Shown: in pieces, positions 1-8,450 of the stretch
Position numbering within the stretch: position 1 is the first letter of the stretch
Layout of the letters: every line of letters begins with the position of its first letter
Assembly: GCA_019359245.1 (NCBI GenBank)
Contig: JAHHHR010000037.1
Span: forward strand, 1-64,000
From: Nostoc desertorum CM1-VF14
Lineage (GTDB): Bacteria; Cyanobacteriota; Cyanobacteriia; Cyanobacteriales; Nostocaceae
Length of the DNA stretch: 64,000 nucleotides
Reading direction: 5' to 3'
Notes under the pieces: generated by a model
Seen by the model: the letters and a program-made list of their open reading frames with translations, nothing else
The model's database searches: none
What the model was told of the DNA's origin: nothing
Position numbers and translations under genes: made by a program

Positions 1-30
1 GATACTTTATGGATAAGATCTAGTTCCCCC

Positions 31-163
31 GAACAACCTCCTTGGCATCGTCCCCCCGAACAACCTCCTTGGCATCGTCCCCCCGAACAACCTCCTTGGC
101 ATCGTCCCCCCGAACAACCTCCTTGGCATCGTCCCCCCGAACAACCTCCTTGGCATCGTCCCC
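31..163. repeat. Tandem 27-bp repeat, five copies
   Basis: Five near-perfect head-to-tail copies begin GAACAACCTCCTTGGCATCG and end in a run of C (starts at 31, 58, 85, 112, 139). The last copy breaks off in CCCC. Read leftward the unit is a multiple of three and encodes repeated MPRRLFGGT, but no credible gene surrounds it, so it is best treated as a minisatellite-like array near decayed insertion sequences. Confidence 0.9.
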
Positions 164-238
164 ATTGAAACTGCTAAGTATCCTAGCAAAATATTTGAAG
201 CTGTAAAACTTTTGAATAAGTCAGGACGGGAGCAACTG

Positions 239-439
239 TCACAAGCGATGGCGCAGCGTAGCTGCGCCGAGCGCCCAAGAACTGGGAGCATCCCAATACT
301 GCTCGGTTAAGGGAAAATGGATGGTGGAGTCAACCGAATTTTGTTCGCGTTTGATGCTGTTGGCGAAATATTTCTTCACATTGCCAACAAAGGAAGCGCG
401 TAACCGCTCAATAATCCGGGGTAAATCGCTCAGTGACAA
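239..439 (-). pseudogene. Possible protein relic, unrecognised
   Basis: A 66-codon leftward frame opens with TTG just after an in-frame stop and looks partly protein-like (DLPRIIERLRASFVGNVKK), but I do not recognise it. It ends in a small hairpin GGCGCAGC-GTA-GCTGCGCC (250-268) of a kind common in Nostoc intergenic DNA. Its position beside transposase fragments suggests another decayed mobile-element piece. It may equally be chance coding. Confidence 0.2.
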
Positions 440-856
440 GCCTCAAATGGCGTAAAATCGTTACTTATTTGGTAGTTCGCTCCGATTTATTGAGCGGATA
501 CCTTTTTTGTCCTTGAGGACACGTAACTGTTTTTGCTGACCAGTCAACTGTAAACTTGCTTATGTCATACCCACCAGGCGTTTTCGCTTGCCAGCTAACA
601 TTTGGGCGTACTGGGCCAATAAGTTCTATATCACAATACCTTCGCCAATTTACGAGGGTGAGTTGATGACGCTTTCACTATTAACTCGCTGTTCTCTGAG
701 GTTTGGCAAAAACAATAAGTTCTAAAAATTCCTTTAAGGTTTCCCACAAGGTTTTTTTTAACGTATTGACCGCAGTATAAGGGTTTGAGATGACAAACTA
801 CCTTTTAAGCGAAATGCTTATGTATGGGTAATTTTGCCAGTTTTGCCAAAATTTTT
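440..856. other. Intergenic, degenerate DNA
   Basis: No intact gene is visible between the relic at 439 and the IS1182-like fragment. Both strands carry frequent stops. It is probably eroded insertion-sequence DNA, but I could not align any part of it to a family by eye. Confidence 0.4.
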
Positions 857-1306
857 CTAGGCTCTTATTTTGGCAAAGGTATTGATATCAAAATCAATTT
901 TACTTTTTACTAGTAATTCACTATCTACGTATCCTGCATCCACGATATGTTCTTTTGGAGATAAGCCTTTTGCTTCAAGAGATAAATGAATTGGTTGTGT
1001 TTGGTCTACATCGGATAGATGGGCAAGGGTCATCTCCACATTTGTAATTAAATGCACATCGTTAGCACCACAAGTTTCCGTGATGTGTACCTTGTACCCA
1101 GTCCAAGTGGTGGTGCGTTTGTTACCATAACGGGTATCAGTATCATAAGGTGAGTCAAAATGCTGCCCTGCCGGGGGTAAGTCTGCTGCATTACGCCAAC
1201 ATAATTTACTGGGTTCTGAGTCTTTGACATTTGTATAATCATTTGGAAACAAGTGGACAGGCTCTTGTTCAGATAGCGAAGGGACATCATTATTCAGTCG
1301 AAACAA
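857..1306 (-). pseudogene. IS1182-family transposase fragment
   Basis: The 149-codon frame reads like the central DDE region of IS1182-family transposases: FDSPYDTDTRYGNKRTTTWT, then GYKVHITETC, a stretch matching HLITNVEMTLAHLSD, and KEHIVDAGYVDSELLVKSK. The first D (in DTRYG) and the D of VDAGY are typical acidic positions. The N-terminal helix-turn-helix part and the C-terminal catalytic Glu region are absent, and the frame ends soon after FDI where the family normally continues. At its 5' side it abuts a different transposase fragment on the other strand. It is therefore a non-functional remnant broken at both ends. Confidence 0.75.
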
Positions 1307-1309
1307 TTC

Positions 1310-1832
1310 AAATATCAGTACAACAAGTTATCAATTGTGGCAATAGTTTGCGAGGAGTTGAGAAAACTTTCGAGTTGTACGTTGATTTTTCCCAACACGG
1401 GACTCCAAGCTTTAGTAGTATTAGAAAATGGTTAGGACGAATTGGACTGTACAAACTCAACAGAAAAAAAGAATATCGGAGTGATTGGATCTTTATCGTT
1501 GATTTGACTGTAGAACTTGGAACAGAAAAAGCTTTAGTAGTGTTGGGAGTTTCACAACAACTGCTTGAAGAACAAGTTTTCCCTTTAAAGCGAGGATTAG
1601 GACATCAAGATGTCGAACTTCTGGCATTAGAAATTATGCACTCGACTAAAGGAGAGGACATCGAGCAGAAACTCTCTGAGCTAATGAAAAAAGTTGGTCG
1701 TCCAGTACAAATAATAAATGGCACGCACTACCTCAAGATTGGGAACAAATGGAATACAGCAACTTCTTGATACATCGTCGTAAGTTAATTGCTCAAGTTA
1801 TTCGAGAAGGATTTGAAAGGTTAATGAGTTAA
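1310..1832 (+). pseudogene. Transposase-like remnant with frameshift
   Basis: From about 1310 the rightward frame encodes protein-like sequence starting ISVQQVINCGNSLRGVEKTF, followed by a WLGRIGLYKL segment and a basic RKKEYRSDWIFIVDLTVELG segment. This resembles the N-terminal part of a cyanobacterial transposase, but the IS family is uncertain. The open frame reaches back to 1231 only because it runs antisense through the neighbouring IS1182 fragment. It stops at 1770, while the next frame continues as EYSNFLIHRRKLIAQVIREG and ends at 1832, indicating a frameshift near 1755. The rest of the gene is missing. Confidence 0.55.
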
Positions 1833-1959
1833 AAGCTGCTCACTCATTTGTTATTGATTATGAAGATGATTTTGAGGCTAGGGAACAAATAGTTTGAGTT
1901 GTTCTTCAGTACGCAGTAAGCTAATTAAAGATGGGTCTTGCTGAAGTGCGGGTGTTTAA

Positions 1960-2628
1960 ATGGCTATAGAACGGGAATCGGTAAATTTTAAACTTCCCAA
2001 GTCTTTAGTTGAATCACTCAGAGCCGAAGCAAAAAAACGCAACACCTCAGCAACAGAGTTGGTAGCGCAGGGTTTGCATCACATCCTGGGTCAGACGGAA
2101 GTTGCTGACAATTGTATAGAAGATGTTCTACATCAGATCGTTAACCGACTCTCGGCACTGGAAGCAAATCAAGTAAACAATACTTCGAGTATAGAAAGCA
2201 GTATAGAGAACCGCTTACAGCAAATAGAAACTGTTTTGGGGCATCTCACCCAAAGTATAGAACAAAGTATAGAATCAACATCCACCCAGCACCAAGCACA
2301 ACAACTGAATAACTTGGAAGAAAAGTTAGAAACCGTCGCCAAGAGCCTTGCTCAACTCAACAATGCACTTGGGAAGCTTCGACACCAAGGAAATACAGGT
2401 AGAAGGCAATTTTCATCATCATCTCATCAGTTTCATGGTCAATCAGTAGAAATTCAATCCTTGACTGGGGAAAATCTAGCTCGAAGATTGGGTGTTGATG
2501 AATTAAGCCTTTCTAGAGAGCGTGAAAACAAGAGTCCATCTGAGTTTGAGTCATGGAGCCGCCATAGAGACCCTGCTACCCGTGGTTGGCGTTTTGGTGA
2601 TGATGGATTATATTATCCGATCAAGTGA
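1960..2628 (+). CDS. Ribbon-helix-helix/coiled-coil plasmid protein
   Basis: This 222-residue protein begins with a ribbon-helix-helix (RHH)-like segment: a beta strand ESVNFKLPKSLVESLRAEAK followed by a helix TSATELVAQGLHHIL (residues about 5-45). Residues about 55-140 are glutamine/leucine-rich and predict as coiled coil (repeated SIEQSIE, LEEKLETVAKSLAQL). The C-terminus holds a conserved-looking WSRHRDPATRGWRFGDDGLY segment. RHH proteins are usually small DNA-binding regulators or partition adaptors, so a plasmid regulatory or partition accessory role is plausible, but the exact function is unknown. It stands alone, 82 bp before the ArsC/Spx-like gene, in the same orientation. Confidence 0.7.
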   Translation: MAIERESVNFKLPKSLVESLRAEAKKRNTSATELVAQGLHHILGQTEVADNCIEDVLHQIVNRLSALEANQVNNTSSIESSIENRLQQIETVLGHLTQSIEQSIESTSTQHQAQQLNNLEEKLETVAKSLAQLNNALGKLRHQGNTGRRQFSSSSHQFHGQSVEIQSLTGENLARRLGVDELSLSRERENKSPSEFESWSRHRDPATRGWRFGDDGLYYPIK

Positions 2629-2710
2629 AGCCCACCGTAGGCAATGGCAAGAACCGACACTAGCCATGTGTATATATATAGATGTCATGGAAATTGTTGA
2701 TTAACTTTTT

Positions 2711-3064
2711 ATGTCCCTTCAAGTCTACGGCATCCTCAACTGCGGCACTTGCAAAAAAGCTTTTAACTGGCTTCAAGACAACGGCATTGACTATGAATTC
2801 ATCAACACCAAAGAAACTCCGCCCACCCGTGAGCAGATCCAAAACTGGGTAAAGTCTTTGGGTTCTGCTCCCATGCGGAACACTTCTGGCCAATCCTACC
2901 GAGCTTTGGGTGATGAAAAGAAGACTTGGACTGACGAACAGTGGATCGAGGCATTTGCTAAAGATGCAATGCTGCTCAAACGTCCGCTTTTCGTCAAGGA
3001 TGGAACAGCTGTGCTGGTAGGCTTCAAAGATGAAAAAGTCATTCGAGAAAAATTAGGAATTTAA
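2711..3064 (+). CDS. Spx/MgsR/ArsC-family thioredoxin-fold protein
   Basis: The 117-residue protein fits the ArsC/Spx/YffB family by size and sequence. It has a thioredoxin-like start LQVYGILNCGTCKKAFNWL with a CGTCKK redox motif (Cys at about 11 and 14), INTKETPPTREQIQNWV, and the family-typical C-terminal MLLKRPLFV segment with the basic residue before PL. Family members are arsenate reductases or transcriptional regulators. No arsenic-resistance genes lie nearby, so Spx/YffB-like is the safer name. The ATG start is well placed. The gene converges with the parB-like gene across a repeat-bearing intergenic region. Confidence 0.85.
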   Translation: MSLQVYGILNCGTCKKAFNWLQDNGIDYEFINTKETPPTREQIQNWVKSLGSAPMRNTSGQSYRALGDEKKTWTDEQWIEAFAKDAMLLKRPLFVKDGTAVLVGFKDEKVIREKLGI

Positions 3065-3198
3065 TCTCCAAACCCCTACCCTGATTGCATCCCCCTCTAG
3101 ATCGAGAAAACCTTTATTTGTCGAAATCAAACTCATCAAATGGAGTGAGAATCGACAGCGATGATCACACATCAGGCAAGATAAATTAATAACAAACT

Positions 3199-3241
3199 CT
3201 GTAAGTTACAAACTTTCAAACTCCCAAACTCCCAAACTTAC
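3199..3241. repeat. Partition-like short repeats downstream of parB-like gene
   Basis: The stretch between the convergent genes contains CTGTAAGTTACAAACTTTC followed by near-repeats of AAACTCCCAAACT and AAACTTACAG. The core GTAAGTT/AACTTAC matches the repeats upstream of parA (4662-4735) and those inside the parB-like gene. Likely part of a dispersed centromere or operator array. Confidence 0.6.
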
Positions 3242-4032
3242 AGATTTAAGGAGCTTCGTAACTCATCCTCTGTAGTACCTTGAAGCTCCGAAGCTTTACT
3301 CAAAAGTAAATCTATTGCAACACGGATCAAAGTATTGTCTGTAAGTCTCTCACCACCTTTAACTTGTTTCGTTCTATTTAATTTCCGGGTGAGATCGGTA
3401 AGTGCGTCAATCTGATCCTGTCTCAATCGTGTTTCCTTACGCTCCAATTTTAAATACTTCGGAAGTTCGGTACTCTGTAAGTCTGTATCTTTCAAGCTTT
3501 GTAACTTTGTAGTTTTGTTGACTTCTTCACCCTCCCGCTCAATAGCAATTTGCGTAGAAGAAACAGACTCTGAATATTTATTAGTCTGTAAGTCTGTAAC
3601 TTTGGAAGCCTGTTGCTCTGTAACTCTTTTTTCTACTTCACTTGAAGATTCTGGTAGAGTTACAGGCTTTGTAAGTCCAGAAGTCTGTAACTCTGTAACT
3701 TCGGCAGTCTGTTGTTCTGTAACTTTGTCTTCTACTTGTCTCGGAGTTTCCAGTAAACCTTCAGAGTTTGTATCTTCCGCAGTCTGTAAGTCTGTAACTT
3801 TGGTAGTCTGTTGTTCTGTTGAGTCTGCTTTGCTTAAAGGTTCGGATTCAGATAATATTACAGAGTTTGTAGCTTCCAAAGTCTGTAACTCTGTAATTTG
3901 GTCTTCTGCTTCACTTGGATTTTCTGATAAACTTTCGGACTTTGTAACTTCCGAAGTCTGTAAGTTTGGTTCTCTGATTTTTTGCGTTTCTTCGTGGACA
4001 AGATCAGATAAACGACGACGTGCTTTAGCCAT
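3238..4032 (-). CDS. parB: ParB-like partition adaptor with repeat-encoded middle
   Basis: A 264-residue protein overlaps the end of parA by 8 bp, the usual arrangement for a partition adaptor. The N-terminus (MAKARRRLSDLVHEETQKI) is a short basic segment, possibly a ParA-stimulating region. Residues about 30-185 are low-complexity and acidic, made of variants of VTELQT/VTDLQTAE/ATNSV. The C-terminus, from about 195, is RHH-like: TRLRQDQIDALTDLTRKLNR, then NTLIRVAIDLLLSK. RHH adaptors pair with small ParA proteins (type Ib). The DNA coding for the middle carries many copies of TGTAACT/TGTAAGT identical in core to the noncoding repeats on both sides. The symbol is used by position and fold, not because it is a canonical HTH ParB. 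Confidence 0.75.
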   Translation of the reverse strand: MAKARRRLSDLVHEETQKIREPNLQTSEVTKSESLSENPSEAEDQITELQTLEATNSVILSESEPLSKADSTEQQTTKVTDLQTAEDTNSEGLLETPRQVEDKVTEQQTAEVTELQTSGLTKPVTLPESSSEVEKRVTEQQASKVTDLQTNKYSESVSSTQIAIEREGEEVNKTTKLQSLKDTDLQSTELPKYLKLERKETRLRQDQIDALTDLTRKLNRTKQVKGGERLTDNTLIRVAIDLLLSKASELQGTTEDELRSSLNL

Positions 4033-4654
4033 GAGTATTTACCTCTCTCAAAAGCTCATCAGCAACACGCCGATAATCCCCTTCAGCTTCACGAGCTATT
4101 TTTCCGCGAACTTGAGTAATTGGTATGCCATCAAGAACAGCTTGTTCATGAACAGCATAAGCCCTGACAAAACCGTTAAATGCAGGAATACCTCCTTGCA
4201 TAAGTGCTTGTTGAGCATCAAGTGCCTTACCCAAACTACGAGGATCAACACGAGTTAATAAAACTCGAAACTTAACATTTGCTGGCATGATCGATGCCTG
4301 TACAGTTTCAATCAGTGCCTGAAGATCCATTGGGGCTGGGGGAGATGGCAGCAAAACAAAATCAGCCGCATCGATAGTAATTTGCAGTGCCTCAAAGTGG
4401 AGTGCCGGAGGAGTGTCCACAATAATAAAATCAAACCCTTTTACTTTTTTAAGTTTTAACAACTCATTCGTATCTGTTTCCTTAGATAATTCAAAATCTC
4501 GCTCATTGCGCTCTGCCCACCAAGTAGCAGAACCTTGAGGATCTGCATCTACCAACAATACTTTTGATTTCTCAGCAAGGATGGCTGCTAAATTGACGCT
4601 AGTTGTCGTCTTAGCTGACCCTCCCTTTCCGTTCACAACAGCAATAATATGCAC
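4025..4654 (-). CDS. parA: ParA partition ATPase (small, type Ib-like)
   Basis: The 209-residue protein is a ParA/MinD-family P-loop ATPase. It has the deviant Walker A KGGSAKTT at residues 10-17 right at the N-terminus, the A' motif VLLVDADPQGSATWW, and a Walker B-like FDFIIVDTPP. It lacks an N-terminal HTH domain, so it would not autoregulate by itself, as in type Ib systems where the RHH partner represses the operon. It would position plasmid copies on the nucleoid with the downstream adaptor. A repeat array lies immediately upstream and probably serves as promoter-operator and/or centromere. Confidence 0.93.
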   Translation of the reverse strand: MHIIAVVNGKGGSAKTTTSVNLAAILAEKSKVLLVDADPQGSATWWAERNERDFELSKETDTNELLKLKKVKGFDFIIVDTPPALHFEALQITIDAADFVLLPSPPAPMDLQALIETVQASIMPANVKFRVLLTRVDPRSLGKALDAQQALMQGGIPAFNGFVRAYAVHEQAVLDGIPITQVRGKIAREAEGDYRRVADELLREVNTHG

Positions 4655-4661
4655 ATCCTGA

Positions 4662-4735
4662 CTCCGTAACTTTGTAACTCTGTTTGTTCGTAACTCCGTA
4701 AGTTTGTAAGTAACAAAGATACTAACTTACAGAGT
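4662..4735. repeat. Repeat array upstream of parA (putative parS/operator)
   Basis: Directly upstream of the parA start lie closely spaced copies of CCGTAACTTTGTAACTCTG-like sequence: TCCGTAACT, TTTGTAACTC, TCGTAACTCC, CCGTAAGTTTGTAAGT and the inverted ACTTACAGAGTTTGT. Spacing is short and phased. RHH partition proteins typically bind such arrays as both centromere and operator. The same core recurs in the parB-like coding region. Confidence 0.7.
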
Positions 4736-4895
4736 TTGTATGTCAATAGTACGCCATAGAGTTGACACAGGCCATACCAGGAACAAAGAGTATGATTAAC
4801 CATCCTGGGTAGTGTTGTCCTGCTACTAGGAAAAACTCATCGAGCAGGAGCATTCCCTCGAATTCCACATAAATATTACTTAAAAGAATTGTGTT

Positions 4896-5248
4896 ATGAC
4901 TCAATCTCACCCTTCATTGCCCCAACCCCAGCTAGAAAAATCTGGTATTACCTTTGAACAGTATTTAGAATTTACCCCAGAAAAGCTGGAACTGAGTAAC
5001 GGATATCTAGGCTATGGCGGACAAGACCAACTTGGTTTTCATTTGGCTGTCCTCACCAACATGGGGTTATTATCAGCAATTCGGCATACAGGCTTGTCAT
5101 TGTGGCTAGAAGCCCTTGACAGTCGTGTACGGGAAAAACTAGCAACCGTCAAGTCAACGCTGATCCAGAAGTAGCCCAAGCTTTATTAAATCGATTTAAT
5201 CGGGCTATGGCAGACCTGACGGCGGTGGTAGAGTATCTTGAGGAATAA
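4896..5248 (+). pseudogene. Small cyanobacterial hypothetical, frameshifted
   Basis: The first frame (from ATG 4896) encodes a protein with FEQYLEFTPEKLELSNGYLG and a GFHLAVLTNMGLLSAIRHTG segment, of the kind seen in small cyanobacterial hypotheticals. It ends at 5174 in a sequence unlike the rest. The +1 frame overlapping that end continues as RQVNADPEVAQALLNRFNRA and ends at 5248 with VVEYLEE, which reads like the natural C-terminus. A single-base indel near 5150 would restore one protein of about 116 residues. Function unknown. A sequencing error is also possible. Confidence 0.5.
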
Positions 5249-5403
5249 AATTAATAGACTAGAAAATAGAATAACCTGTAGAGTTAGGTATTGCCGCTAG
5301 GGTTGGTACAGAGCGGATCTGAACTGCGGGTTCATCCCATAAATCTACCCCATAAAATGTCAATTAGCTCCGAATAAACTGAACTTATTGTCAAATAAAA
5401 ACA

Positions 5404-5820
5404 ATGAATATTGAGCAGACCGTATTAGAAATTTCAGGAGTAGAAATTACCAAAACTATCTTAGTAGATTTACAAAAACTCTCCTCTTACACTGGAGAAC
5501 CAATAGCAGCTGTCTATGCAGACAATCTACTGCGTACCATGCGGAAGTTGCGCGATAAATTACCTTTTGATCCCTATACAGAAGTGGTAATGGCGCTGCA
5601 TGATGCACTCTTCTTTGAAAACAGATGGATTGACTACAACGCCAATCAGTACAAGGGAGTTTGTGAATTACTTACATCCCTAGTGAATCAAGAAACCATC
5701 AACAATTCCTCAGTCGAGTCAGCCATTTTAACTTTAGAAAACTTAGGTTTTGATACCCTACCATTCGGGGTAAAAATTGACGATGATTTAGAGACAGATT
5801 TAGTTCGGATTTGCAACTAG
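5404..5820 (+). CDS. Hypothetical protein
   Basis: A 138-residue, soluble-looking, acidic protein. No transmembrane segment, no cysteine or metal motif and no family I recognise. Helical pattern around LRTMRKLRDKLPFDPYTEVV and MALHDALFFENRWIDYNAN. ATG start preceded by an AT-rich leader without a clear ribosome binding site. It ends 6 bp before the end of the convergent tyrosine recombinase gene. Composition matches its neighbours, so it is probably a real plasmid gene. Confidence 0.55.
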   Translation: MNIEQTVLEISGVEITKTILVDLQKLSSYTGEPIAAVYADNLLRTMRKLRDKLPFDPYTEVVMALHDALFFENRWIDYNANQYKGVCELLTSLVNQETINNSSVESAILTLENLGFDTLPFGVKIDDDLETDLVRICN

Positions 5821-5826
5821 ACACCA

Positions 5827-6795
5827 TCAAACCAAATCCGCCAGCACGCTACTCACCTTCAACTGGTGCTGCTGTCGATTATCGTCATAAATCATTAACG
5901 TCTCCAACTTAGTGTGCCGACTGAGTTTCTGCACCTCCCGCACACTCTGCCCCGCATCTAACGCCGCCGTAATCGAACTGTGCCGAATGCGGTGCGGACT
6001 TAACGGCTTACTAATATTCGCCTTTTTCGCCCGCGTTCTTACCATCTTGGCAATCCCCGTATCCGTCAAAGGATGCCCCGGCGTATTCAGATCCAACGCC
6101 ACAAACAACGCATCCTTAGTTGATGCCAACCCCCGAAACGCCAACCAATAACAAATTGCATCCCTAGTCTTGGGAGTCAAATCAATCGTCTCCCGTTGAC
6201 TACCCCTTCCCTTACCCAAAATCAGCAGTTTGCTATTTTGACGGTCAAAATCCCCCATCTTTAACTTCGCAATCTCCCCCCGCCGCAGCGCATTATCCCA
6301 AAGCAAGCGCAGCAAAGCATAATCCCTGACCCCTTTCGCCGTCGTTGGATCGCAAGTCAAAAGTATCTGCTTAAATTCCTGGGGAGTAACACCACTGGTA
6401 TCTCGGTATTTAATGACAGTCTCACCCTTAATATCCTCCAAGGTGTAACCACAAACGCCCAACACCCTACCCTTATGCACCAGCGCCCGTAGAGCTGACA
6501 ACCGCCGGTTGACAGTGGCCTCCGATAACCTCTGCTCAATCATCTTGGCTTTGTACTTGACCACCCACAAGAGTGCTTGCGCCCCCGGCAGTGCCAAAAA
6601 TCGCACTACCCATTCCGCCGTCGATTCCACCCCAAACATCTTGGCAAAAAAATCTTTAATGTCCCGATCATAAGCTTTCCGCGTGGACTCACTACGCTTC
6701 TCCGACAACAACATCGCCAATACATCCGGCTGAGTCCACCAATCCATCACGGAAGGCAGGGTATTATTATTGACTTTCAGGATGCGACCGGACAT
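5827..6795 (-). CDS. Tyrosine recombinase/integrase (XerC/D-like)
   Basis: The 322-residue protein is a site-specific recombinase of the lambda-integrase fold. The N-terminal SAM-like core-binding domain (about 20-115) includes STRKAYDRDIKDFF. The catalytic domain contains LLWDNALRRGEIAKLKMGDF (first Arg), KGRGSQRETIDLT (Lys), SPHRIRHSSITAALD (His-x-x-Arg), and SRHTKLETLMIYDDN (His/Trp-position His and the nucleophile Tyr). All expected catalytic positions are present. Likely roles are resolution of plasmid dimers or integration/excision of a mobile element. An inverted repeat just upstream could be its operator or recombination site. Confidence 0.92.
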   Translation of the reverse strand: MSGRILKVNNNTLPSVMDWWTQPDVLAMLLSEKRSESTRKAYDRDIKDFFAKMFGVESTAEWVVRFLALPGAQALLWVVKYKAKMIEQRLSEATVNRRLSALRALVHKGRVLGVCGYTLEDIKGETVIKYRDTSGVTPQEFKQILLTCDPTTAKGVRDYALLRLLWDNALRRGEIAKLKMGDFDRQNSKLLILGKGRGSQRETIDLTPKTRDAICYWLAFRGLASTKDALFVALDLNTPGHPLTDTGIAKMVRTRAKKANISKPLSPHRIRHSSITAALDAGQSVREVQKLSRHTKLETLMIYDDNRQQHQLKVSSVLADLV

Positions 6796-7133
6796 AAAAA
6801 CTAGGTGACGATAATAGTTCTTTACGTAACCTTATACCCCAATTTGTCACCTCTCGCCTAGTTTTTTTACCTCGTTGCCCCAAACTTGATCTAACTGTCC
6901 CAAAAAAAGTCATTCTGGTGCGATTATTTGACTATCTCTAAGATCATCTATGCTTTGCAATCCACCCTTAAGCGATTGATTGAGTTTGGCTCTAACAGCT
7001 TCAACTCAGTTATCATTCCTTACTAGGTGTTTCGGATATTCGTAAGTACTTTAACTCCTATGTAAAAACCCATAACATTGAGTAAATTTTGTGATTCCTG
7101 GTAAGCTGTGAGCTAGTAGAGGTAAGACAACCT
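6796..7133. promoter_or_regulatory. Intergenic region with split inverted repeat
   Basis: Between the divergent recombinase and Rpn genes, AAAAACTAGGTGAC (6796-6809) faces GTCACCT (6846-6852) and CCTAGTTTTTTT (from 6857). Together they form a split inverted repeat that starts right at the recombinase start codon. This could be a recombinase-binding or operator site. The rest (about 6870-7133) is AT-rich with no gene seen and must hold the promoter of the Rpn gene. Confidence 0.45.
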
Positions 7134-8093
7134 GTGAGTGAAGTACGAGCCGACTATGACGGTGCTTGGAAGGAAGGTGTAGAACAATACTTTGAGGCGT
7201 TTCTTGCATTCTTTTTTCCCGCGATTCAAGCAGAAATTGACTGGGGACGAGGCTATGATTTTCTTGAGCAAGAACTTCAGCAGTTGATAAAAGAATCTGA
7301 AGTTGGTAAGCAATTTGTCGATAAGCTAATCAAAGTTTGGCTAAAAGATGGAAAGGAAACTTGGTTGCTGATTCATCTGGAAATCCAAAGTCAAGTAGAT
7401 CCCAACTTCACTAAACGGATGTTTTCGTATCACTACAGAATTTTTGACCGTTATAACCAGGAAGTTGTTAGCTTGGCAATTCTGGGGGATAATCAAGCCA
7501 ATTGGCGACCGCAAGAATATAGTTATGGACGTTGGGGATGTCGTTTAAGTCTTCAGTTTCCGATTGTGAAACTCCTGGACTATGAATCTCGGTGGTTAGA
7601 ATTAGAACAGAGTGATAGTCCTTTTGCTGTACTGGTGATGGCGCACCTGCGGACACAAGCGACAACTCAAGATTTAACTCTTCGTTTGCAGTGGAAGTTG
7701 AGCCTGATTAAACGAATGTATGAGGTAGGGTATAGTAGAGATAAAATCCAGCAAATCTTCCGGTTGCTAGATAGATTAATGACTCTACCACCGGAGTTAG
7801 ACTTAAATTTTCAAGCCGAATTGGAGCGTTTTGAGGCTGAACAGCAAATGACATACATGACAAGCATAGAACGCATAGGTATAGCAAAAGCTACCCAGAA
7901 ATATATTGCTCAAATCCTAACAATTCGATTTAAAGATGTTCCTACAGAATTAGTAGAAAAATTAAATAAATTATATGATATTGAGTTATTGAATCAATTG
8001 TTAGAAAAAGCCGTAACTATAGGTTCAATATCTGAGTTTAGGCAACAACTAAGTCAGGAAGACACAAACACAGATCATGAAACTAGCAGATAA
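7134..8093 (+). CDS. Rpn/PD-(D/E)XK nuclease with DUF4351 tail
   Basis: A 319-residue protein resembling the large cyanobacterial group of Rpn-family nuclease or transposase-like proteins. The N-terminal PD-(D/E)XK domain shows WLKDGKETWLLIHLEIQSQ, with the E-x-Q form of the catalytic motif, and FTKRMFSYHYRIFDRY. A helical middle leads to a C-terminal DUF4351-like region (about 255-305) beginning ATQKYIAQILTIRFKDVP and ending with SISEFRQQL. Rpn proteins are DNA endonucleases linked to recombination and phage defence. The first usable start is GTG at 7134. The last third is followed by a partial tandem duplicate. Confidence 0.8.
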   Translation: MSEVRADYDGAWKEGVEQYFEAFLAFFFPAIQAEIDWGRGYDFLEQELQQLIKESEVGKQFVDKLIKVWLKDGKETWLLIHLEIQSQVDPNFTKRMFSYHYRIFDRYNQEVVSLAILGDNQANWRPQEYSYGRWGCRLSLQFPIVKLLDYESRWLELEQSDSPFAVLVMAHLRTQATTQDLTLRLQWKLSLIKRMYEVGYSRDKIQQIFRLLDRLMTLPPELDLNFQAELERFEAEQQMTYMTSIERIGIAKATQKYIAQILTIRFKDVPTELVEKLNKLYDIELLNQLLEKAVTIGSISEFRQQLSQEDTNTDHETSR

Positions 8094-8145
8094 AAAGTTT
8101 CTTTAGCCTGAGCTAAGGTAAAGTCATTTAAGTATTAATTAAATT

Positions 8146-8411
8146 TTCAAGCCGAATTTGAACGTTTTTAGGCTGAACAACAAATGACATACATGACAAG
8201 CATAGAACGCATAGGCAGAGCGCAGACTCTACAGGAGTCTATAGCTGAAGTTCTAGAAGCTCGATTTAATAACGTTCCCCCTGAATTGATTGAGCAACTG
8301 AAGAAAATTTATGAGCTTGACAGACTCAAGCAGTTGTTGAGACAGGCTAGTATTACAGGCTCAATTTCTGAGTTTGGGCAACAATTAAGTCAAGAAAATA
8401 CAAATACATAG
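8146..8411 (+). pseudogene. Partial duplicate of Rpn/DUF4351 tail
   Basis: DNA from about 8146 repeats the 3' third of the preceding gene (from about 7810), including the nearly identical run encoding MTYMTSIERIG. In the copy an early stop (TTTTTAGGC) separates it from any upstream domain. What is left open is a 75-codon frame from ATG 8184 encoding only the DUF4351-like tail (ending SISEFGQQLSQENTNT). The copies differ at many positions, so the duplication is old. The tail may still be translated as a small protein. Confidence 0.7.
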
Positions 8412-8450
8412 TTTTAAAGTTGTGCTGGAAGTGGCTCACACAGTCATTAA

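Noticed and set aside
31..163. Short repeats considered as a CRISPR array
   Set aside because: Repeats are head-to-tail with no unique spacers, and no cas genes occur in the window.
7..291. Leftward frame encoding repeated MPRRLFGGT
   Set aside because: It exists only because the 27-bp array is a multiple of three; there is no start context or flanking conserved sequence.
3475..3985. Repeats in the parB-like gene considered as CRISPR or a degenerate transposon
   Set aside because: Units are short, irregularly spaced and in frame with a coherent protein; they match flanking operator-like arrays instead.
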